From Candidatus Hydrogenedentota bacterium (GTDB lineage Bacteria; Spirochaetota; Leptospiria; Turneriellales; J094): DNA of 10,397 bases. Where the stretch lies: assembly GCA_003695005.1 (NCBI GenBank), contig RFJE01000007.1, positions 1 through 10,397 on the forward strand, read 5' to 3'. Position 1 is the first letter of the stretch; every line of letters starts with the position of its first letter. The position numbers and the translations under genes are program-made. The notes beneath the pieces are model-generated. The model saw only the letters and a list, made by a program, of their open reading frames with translations. It ran no database searches and was not told the DNA's origin. This document shows, in pieces, positions 6,303 through 10,397 of this stretch.

Positions 6303-6980
6303 TTAACTTTCTCGTCGTTTTACTGCATATTGGTCTTCTTTTTCTTCTGCGGCTTCCAAATAATCTCCATTGTAAATCCAAACTTTAACTCCAATTTTCC
6401 CAAAGGTCGTATCTGCCTCGGCAAAACCATAATCAATTTGAGCGCGCAATGTATGCAACGGAACTCGTCCTTCTAAATACTGCTCTGTTCTTGCCATATC
6501 TGCTCCGTTTAAGCGCCCGGAAACCATCACCCGAACACCTTGAGCTCCTGCTCGAATCGCATTGCGAAGAGCTTGCTTCATGGCTCTACGAAATGGCATT
6601 CGTTCTTCTAATTGAATAGCAATTCCTTCGGCAAGAGACTGTGCAGAACCTTCCGGTTTACTGAACTCTATAATTTTTACATCAATTGGTTTACTTGCAA
6701 ATTTTTTTAGCTCTGCTTTTAAGGCCTCAATATTCTTTCCTTTTTGGCCAATAACGACCCCTACTTTTGTTGTATGAATTTCTACATGAATTTTTTCAGG
6801 ATTTCGCTTAATAACGACTTTTACGATTCCTGATTTTGGATACCGTTTTGCAATAATTTCGCGAATCCTTAAATCTTCATGCAAAATGGTCTTGTAGTTT
6901 TGCTTCTCGGCATACCACAAAGAATCCCATGTCCTTGTAATTTTTAATCTTAAACCAATTGGATTTACTTTCTGTCCCAT
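6303..6980 (-). CDS. rpsC: 30S ribosomal protein S3 (uS3)
   Basis: S3 sits in the 30S head at the mRNA entry tunnel and takes part in unwinding incoming mRNA. The 225-residue product starts [12 protein letters not shown], the family signature. It contains a type II KH domain (about residues 39-107) with its GxxG loop as GQKG (78-81). The C-terminal domain has [52 protein letters not shown] and [14 protein letters not shown] short charged tail follows. The N-terminal stretch [12 protein letters not shown] and the HEDLRIRE that follows remind me of spirochaete S3, but I could not test this. ATG 6980 has AGGAG 7 bases upstream. Confidence 0.97.
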   Translation of the reverse strand: MGQKVNPIGLRLKITRTWDSLWYAEKQNYKTILHEDLRIREIIAKRYPKSGIVKVVIKRNPEKIHVEIHTTKVGVVIGQKGKNIEALKAELKKFASKPIDVKIIEFSKPEGSAQSLAEGIAIQLEERMPFRRAMKQALRNAIRAGAQGVRVMVSGRLNGADMARTEQYLEGRVPLHTLRAQIDYGFAEADTTFGKIGVKVWIYNGDYLEAAEEKEDQYAVKRRES

Positions 6981-6988
6981 AATTACTC

Positions 6989-7324
6989 CTACTCGTCGGA
7001 AAGCACTACCGTGAGTTTGCTTGTCCTCCGTAAAATTCTATCCGCTCGACCTCGTGCTCGCGGTCGATATCGTTTCCATGTCGGCCCTTCATCTACATAG
7101 ATCTTTTTTACATATAAATCTTCTTCTGCTATGTCGGGATTCATAACTTTTGCATTTGCAGCCGCACTTTTAATCGCCTTCAAAGTAATGCGGGCTGCTT
7201 TTTTTGGCATGTTTTTTAAAATATCAACGGCTTCGGGAAATTCATATCCACGCACTTCGTTAACCACTAACCTCATCTTTCTAGCTGACATTCGAATGTA
7301 ATTCGCTGTTGCTTTTGCTTCCAT
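6989..7324 (-). CDS. rplV: 50S ribosomal protein L22 (uL22)
   Basis: L22 binds all six domains of 23S rRNA, and its long beta-hairpin lines the peptide exit tunnel beside L4, near the macrolide site. The 111-residue product has [20 protein letters not shown] (about residues 8-27), [13 protein letters not shown] and the hairpin [20 protein letters not shown] followed by [11 protein letters not shown]. The RARGRA hairpin tip is normal, with no deletion of the kind linked to macrolide resistance. ATG 7324 is 5 bases after the rpsS stop with AAGG upstream. Confidence 0.97.
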   Translation of the reverse strand: MEAKATANYIRMSARKMRLVVNEVRGYEFPEAVDILKNMPKKAARITLKAIKSAAANAKVMNPDIAEEDLYVKKIYVDEGPTWKRYRPRARGRADRILRRTSKLTVVLSDE

Positions 7325-7329
7325 AATGC

Positions 7330-7605
7330 TTACCTTTTCTTTTTATCTAGACTAGTATGGCCTCGATAATTCCGAGTCAGAGCAAACTCCCCTAACTTAT
7401 GTCCGACTAAATTCTCGCTGATGTACACAGGAATAAACTTTTGGCCATTATGAACTAAAAACGTAAGTCCTACCATTTCGGGAAAAATGGTAGATCGTCG
7501 AGACCAAGTTTTAATTGGCTTTTTATCTCCTGTTGCCCGTGCTTTTTCCACCTTACGAAAAAGATGAGCATCTATATAAGGACCTTTTTTAATTGAACGC
7601 GCCAT
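7330..7605 (-). CDS. rpsS: 30S ribosomal protein S19 (uS19)
   Basis: S19 forms a complex with S13 in the 30S head that contacts tRNA and the intersubunit bridge. The 91-residue product has the whole family signature: [34 protein letters not shown] (about residues 33-47), then [28 protein letters not shown] and a short basic end. ATG 7605 is 2 bases after the rplB stop, preceded by a strong AGGAG 8 bases upstream that lies within the final rplB codons. Confidence 0.97.
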   Translation of the reverse strand: MARSIKKGPYIDAHLFRKVEKARATGDKKPIKTWSRRSTIFPEMVGLTFLVHNGQKFIPVYISENLVGHKLGEFALTRNYRGHTSLDKKKR

Positions 7606-7607
7606 TC

Positions 7608-8447
7608 TTATCTCCTCGATTTACCTCTTGATAATATGAATTTTTCTGATACCTTTCGCTTATTGCGAGTTTTCTTACCTTTTGTTGGCTGCCCCCATGG
7701 CGTAACAGGATGACGTCCGCCACTTGTTTTTCCTTCACCACCACCATGCGGATGGTCAACGGGATTCATAGCCACACCACGGACTTTTGGTCTACGCCCT
7801 AGCCATCGGCTTCGACCTGCTTTTCCAATCGATACTTTTTCATGGTCTAAATTTCCTACCACGCCAATGGTAGCCTTGCAGTTGGAATGAATCTTCCGAA
7901 CTTCCCCGGAAGGCAGCTTAACAATAGTATAATCTCCGTCATGACCTGATATTGTGGCATAAGCACCAGCCGACCGAGCTAAAGCTCCGCCTTTACCAAT
8001 TTGCAATTCTATGTTATGCACATTTGTACCTACAGGGATTTTCCCAAGGTAGGTAGTATTTCCCACTTCCATTTCGATTTTATCCGGATCGCCTGCAATA
8101 ATGGCTTGCCCTACTTTAATTCCTAGTGGTGCTATAATATAGCGCCTGTCACCATCGGCATATAGCAGCCTAGCGATATTTGCACTGCGGTTCGGGTCGT
8201 ATTCAATGGCTTCTACTTTTGCAGGGATATTCCATTTATCTCGCTTAAAGTCAATAATTCTGTATAAACGCTTATGGCCCCCGCCTCGTCGTCGTACGGT
8301 AATTCGGCCATAATTATTTCTTCCTGCATTTGACTTTTTGCCCGTAACTAGCCCTTTATATGGCTTATCTGTAGTAATTTCCTCTGATTTAATTACAGTT
8401 TTAAATCTTAATCCTGGTGTTATTGGTTTAAACTTTTTTACTGCCAT
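7608..8447 (-). CDS. rplB: 50S ribosomal protein L2 (uL2)
   Basis: L2 is one of the most conserved ribosomal proteins; it is needed for subunit joining and supports the peptidyl-transferase centre. The 279-residue product has normal length. It shows the N-terminal [29 protein letters not shown] (about residues 52-71), the OB/SH3-like centre with [17 protein letters not shown], and the C-terminal signature [16 protein letters not shown] followed by [13 protein letters not shown]. The functionally important histidine in DHPH (equivalent to E. coli H229) is kept. The ATG at 8447 is 2 bases after the rplW stop. Its ribosome-binding site is one of the poorest here (GAGAG 9 bases away), so it may rely on coupling to L23. 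Confidence 0.98.
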   Translation of the reverse strand: MAVKKFKPITPGLRFKTVIKSEEITTDKPYKGLVTGKKSNAGRNNYGRITVRRRGGGHKRLYRIIDFKRDKWNIPAKVEAIEYDPNRSANIARLLYADGDRRYIIAPLGIKVGQAIIAGDPDKIEMEVGNTTYLGKIPVGTNVHNIELQIGKGGALARSAGAYATISGHDGDYTIVKLPSGEVRKIHSNCKATIGVVGNLDHEKVSIGKAGRSRWLGRRPKVRGVAMNPVDHPHGGGEGKTSGGRHPVTPWGQPTKGKKTRNKRKVSEKFILSRGKSRR

Positions 8448-8449
8448 AA

Positions 8450-8734
8450 TTATACGCTCTCAAATATATCAATTTTATCTTTTTTATCTAAAAAGACATA
8501 CGCCTTCTTTTTGGCAGCCGTGTACGAAACTCCGTACCGATTGCTCTTTTTCCGAGGCGGCACATTTAAAATATTTACTTTTTTTGGAGTTATCCCATAA
8601 ATTTCCCGAATCGCTTCTTTTACTAATTTTTTATTCGCACGACGGGATACTTCAAAAGCATATACATTTTCTTGTCGTAGTCCTTCTGCTTTTTCTGTTA
8701 AAATTGGTTTAATAATTACATCATACAAATTCAT
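8450..8734 (-). CDS. rplW: 50S ribosomal protein L23 (uL23)
   Basis: L23 lies at the exit-tunnel mouth and is the main docking point for trigger factor and the signal-recognition particle. The 94-residue product opens with [16 protein letters not shown] (about residues 4-19), followed by [39 protein letters not shown] and the last strand [14 protein letters not shown]. Length and order match the family. ATG 8734 is 7 bases after the rplD stop; the GAGG of its ribosome-binding site overlaps that TGA, which suggests coupling. Confidence 0.96.
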   Translation of the reverse strand: MNLYDVIIKPILTEKAEGLRQENVYAFEVSRRANKKLVKEAIREIYGITPKKVNILNVPPRKKSNRYGVSYTAAKKKAYVFLDKKDKIDIFESV

Positions 8735-8741
8735 AATAACC

Positions 8742-9428
8742 TCACACCGATAAGCGAGTTTCTAACTCATCATACGCTGGCTTTGTAATAAGCACAGCAT
8801 GATTATACACAAGAGGCAATGCCGCTAATCGCGAAACATCAATCAGCTCAACCCAAGGTATATTCCGCAGTGATTTTTTTACTTCTTCACTTTCGTTTTT
8901 ACCAATCACGAGAACTTTTCGCCGCTTGCGGTTCGACTTCTTGTAAATTTTACGACCTTCTTCTAAAACTTTATCAAGCCCGCTAGCCGAAATGGCATTT
9001 AAAATTCCATCAAACCCTTTCTTTGTAGAAATTCCTTCCAAGGCAATATTTTCTAAAGCAACCAGCCGACCTTCTTCCGCTTTACTAGCTAAAATATGTC
9101 GATAAGCTACAATTTTCTTTTTTCTTGGAATATCTTCGCGGTAAGAACGCGGCCTCGGTCCAAACACGGTTCCACCACCTACCCAAATAGGCGATCGAAT
9201 GGACCCCGCACGAGCTCGACCCGTACCTTTTTGCCGCCAGGGTTTTTTTCCACCCCCACGAACTTCACCCTTCTCTTTTGTTTTATGTGTACCCTGCCTT
9301 TGGTTTGCATGCTCTGCCTTTACGACTTCCCAAATTAGCGGTCGGCTAATCTTTTCGAGCCGCAAAACAGATGGCAGGTCTAGCTCACCTTTTTTTTGGC
9401 CTTCTATGGTAACAAGTTGAATTCCCAT
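8742..9428 (-). CDS. rplD: 50S ribosomal protein L4 (uL4)
   Basis: L4 is an early 23S rRNA binder whose long loop lines the exit tunnel opposite L22; in E. coli it also represses the S10 operon. The 228-residue product carries the tunnel loop signature from NQRQGTHKTK through GEVRGGGKKPWRQKGTGRAR and AGSIRSPIWVGGG (about residues 43-88). The KPWRQKGTGRAR tip at the macrolide site is wild type. The C-terminal alpha/beta domain (KVLVIGKNESEEVKKSLRNI, then the LPLVYNHAVLITK end) is typical, with length slightly above E. coli's 201. ATG 9428 is 3 bases after the rplC stop, with AAGGGA upstream. The S10 leader on which L4 might act is outside the window. Confidence 0.96.
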   Translation of the reverse strand: MGIQLVTIEGQKKGELDLPSVLRLEKISRPLIWEVVKAEHANQRQGTHKTKEKGEVRGGGKKPWRQKGTGRARAGSIRSPIWVGGGTVFGPRPRSYREDIPRKKKIVAYRHILASKAEEGRLVALENIALEGISTKKGFDGILNAISASGLDKVLEEGRKIYKKSNRKRRKVLVIGKNESEEVKKSLRNIPWVELIDVSRLAALPLVYNHAVLITKPAYDELETRLSV

Positions 9429-9431
9429 ATT

Positions 9432-10061
9432 CTATCCCTTTGAATAAATATACACAATACCTTGGTTTGGACCCGGAATTGCTCCCTTAATATAAAGTAA
9501 ATTTTCGTCCGGATCAACTTTTACAATCGTTAAATTCTTTGCTACGGCAGTTTTTGCCCCCATGTGACCCGGCAATTTTTTCCCTTTAATCACTCTACCG
9601 GGATATGTTCCCGCACCCACAGAACCTGTGGATCGATGAAACTTGGAACCATGCGTCTTACGACCACCATGAAATCCGTGACGCTTAACACCACCTTGAA
9701 AACCTTTTCCCTTGCTCGTTCCTCGCACAAAAACCTTTTCGCCTACTTCAAAAATATCACAGCGGATAGGCTGTCCGAGAGTAGCTTCTCCGGAAACGTC
9801 ACGAACCTCGCAAAAAACACGGGGGAAAGAATCAGCATTCTGAACTGCCTTTTTTACATGATTTTGGATTGCCTTTGGTGTATTTTTTGCTTTTTTACTC
9901 CCAAAACCTATTTGGATAGCAGAATACCCTTCTTTCTCTGCAGTTTTTACTTGTGTGATAGTACAAGGCCCAGCCTCGACCACAGATACCGGAACGAGCT
10001 GACCATCTTCGCTCCAAATCTGCGTCATCCCTAATTTGCGGCCTAAAATTCCCTTTGCCAT
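9432..10061 (-). CDS. rplC: 50S ribosomal protein L3 (uL3)
   Basis: L3 is an early assembly protein whose extension reaches the peptidyl-transferase centre. The 209-residue product has normal length. It begins MAKGILGRKLGMTQIW, continues with VSVVEAGPCTITQVKT and GYSAIQIGFG, and holds the extended loop GKGFQGGVKRHGFHGG, THGSKFHRSTGSVGAGTYPG and RVIKGKKLPGHMG (about residues 118-168). The glutamine methylated in E. coli L3 (Q150) aligns with a non-glutamine residue, as in many bacteria. ATG 10061 is 10 bases after the rpsJ stop, preceded by GGGGAAAGGA. Confidence 0.97.
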   Translation of the reverse strand: MAKGILGRKLGMTQIWSEDGQLVPVSVVEAGPCTITQVKTAEKEGYSAIQIGFGSKKAKNTPKAIQNHVKKAVQNADSFPRVFCEVRDVSGEATLGQPIRCDIFEVGEKVFVRGTSKGKGFQGGVKRHGFHGGRKTHGSKFHRSTGSVGAGTYPGRVIKGKKLPGHMGAKTAVAKNLTIVKVDPDENLLYIKGAIPGPNQGIVYIYSKG

Positions 10062-10071
10062 TCCTTTCCCC

Positions 10072-10386
10072 TTACGACTTAATATCTACGGAAACACCTG
10101 CGGGCAACTGCAACTTCATTAAGGCATCAATGGTATCTTCTGTTGGCTCTAAAATGTCAATGAGCCTTGCATGTGTTCTCATTTCAAACTGCTCCCGCGA
10201 ATCCTTGTTAATAAAAGTGGATCGCAGAATGGTAAACTTTTCCACTTTCGTGGGCAAAGGAACCGGACCCGCCACCTTCGCCCGTGTCCGGTTCACAGTT
10301 TGCACAATTTCACTTGCCGCTTGATCTAGCAAACGACTATCAAAAGCTTTTAACTTTACCCTAATTTTTTGAGTTGCCGCAGTCAT
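10072..10386 (-). CDS. rpsJ: 30S ribosomal protein S10 (uS10)
   Basis: S10 belongs to the 30S head and, as NusE, to the transcription antitermination complex. The 104-residue product has [20 protein letters not shown] (about residues 7-26), [17 protein letters not shown] (40-56), [19 protein letters not shown] (60-78) and [13 protein letters not shown] at the end. The loop that is normally S-P-H-V reads S-T-F-I here (residues 56-59), an uncommon change. An in-frame TAG directly precedes ATG 10386, so no longer start exists. The visible upstream bases (GAGTAGAGTAG) give only a weak ribosome-binding site. The operon promoter and leader, and any tuf, fus, rpsG or rpsL neighbours, lie outside. 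Confidence 0.97.
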   Translation of the reverse strand: MTAATQKIRVKLKAFDSRLLDQAASEIVQTVNRTRAKVAGPVPLPTKVEKFTILRSTFINKDSREQFEMRTHARLIDILEPTEDTIDALMKLQLPAGVSVDIKS

Positions 10387-10397
10387 CTACTCTACTC

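Noticed and set aside
1..10397. A novel defence, mobile or biosynthetic system hidden in the cluster
   Set aside because: Every stretch over 65 bases is accounted for by a recognised core gene in canonical order, leaving no room for an additional gene.

Overview
This window is one unbroken bacterial ribosomal-protein gene cluster, the fused S10 and spc operons, transcribed entirely from the minus strand. Read in the direction of transcription (right to left) the order is rpsJ, rplC, rplD, rplW, rplB, rpsS, rplV, rpsC, rplP, rpmC, rpsQ, rplN, rplX, rplE, rpsN, rpsH, rplF, rplR, rpsE, rpmD, rplO, secY. This is the canonical bacterial order with no insertion, loss or rearrangement. The window opens 11 bases upstream of rpsJ and ends inside secY, which keeps 333 N-terminal codons. 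No mobile element, RNA gene, repeat array or plus-strand gene is supported.

Layout: 10386-5319 holds the S10 half (S10, L3, L4, L23, L2, S19, L22, S3, L16, L29, S17). 5315-1002 holds the spc half (L14, L24, L5, S14, S8, L6, L18, S5, L30, L15). 999-1 holds the translocon gene secY. Genes are packed 1-26 bases apart or overlap by 1-4 bases. The only larger gap is 65 bases between rplP and rpmC (5818-5882). It contains a short hairpin across the rplP stop and a weak promoter-like pair. The products build both ribosomal subunits, including the peptidyl-transferase surroundings (L2, L3, L4, L16), the exit-tunnel wall (L4, L22, with L23, L24 and L29 at its mouth), the 5S RNA site (L5, L18) and the 30S head (S3, S10, S14, S19). 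SecY is the membrane channel for exported and inserted proteins.

Organism: a fairly AT-rich bacterium (about 40% GC by eye). Most genes have a good Shine-Dalgarno sequence (AGGAG, GAGGT or AAGG), all starts are ATG, and all three stop codons are used, so the code is standard. S14 is the short zinc-binding type and L30 is present. Strong Shine-Dalgarno sites argue against Bacteroidota and the L30 gene argues against the Patescibacteria/CPR group. Several proteins (S3, S10, L4, SecY N-terminus) look to me most like those of spirochaetes, but this is an impression from memory and the phylum should be treated as unresolved.

This is core housekeeping DNA and I see no hidden novel system. The points worth a second look are modest: an altered S10 loop at the residues next to the known tetracycline-susceptibility site, charged extensions on S5 and L15, an eight-residue insertion in L14, the structured rplP-rpmC gap, and a high share of TAG stops.
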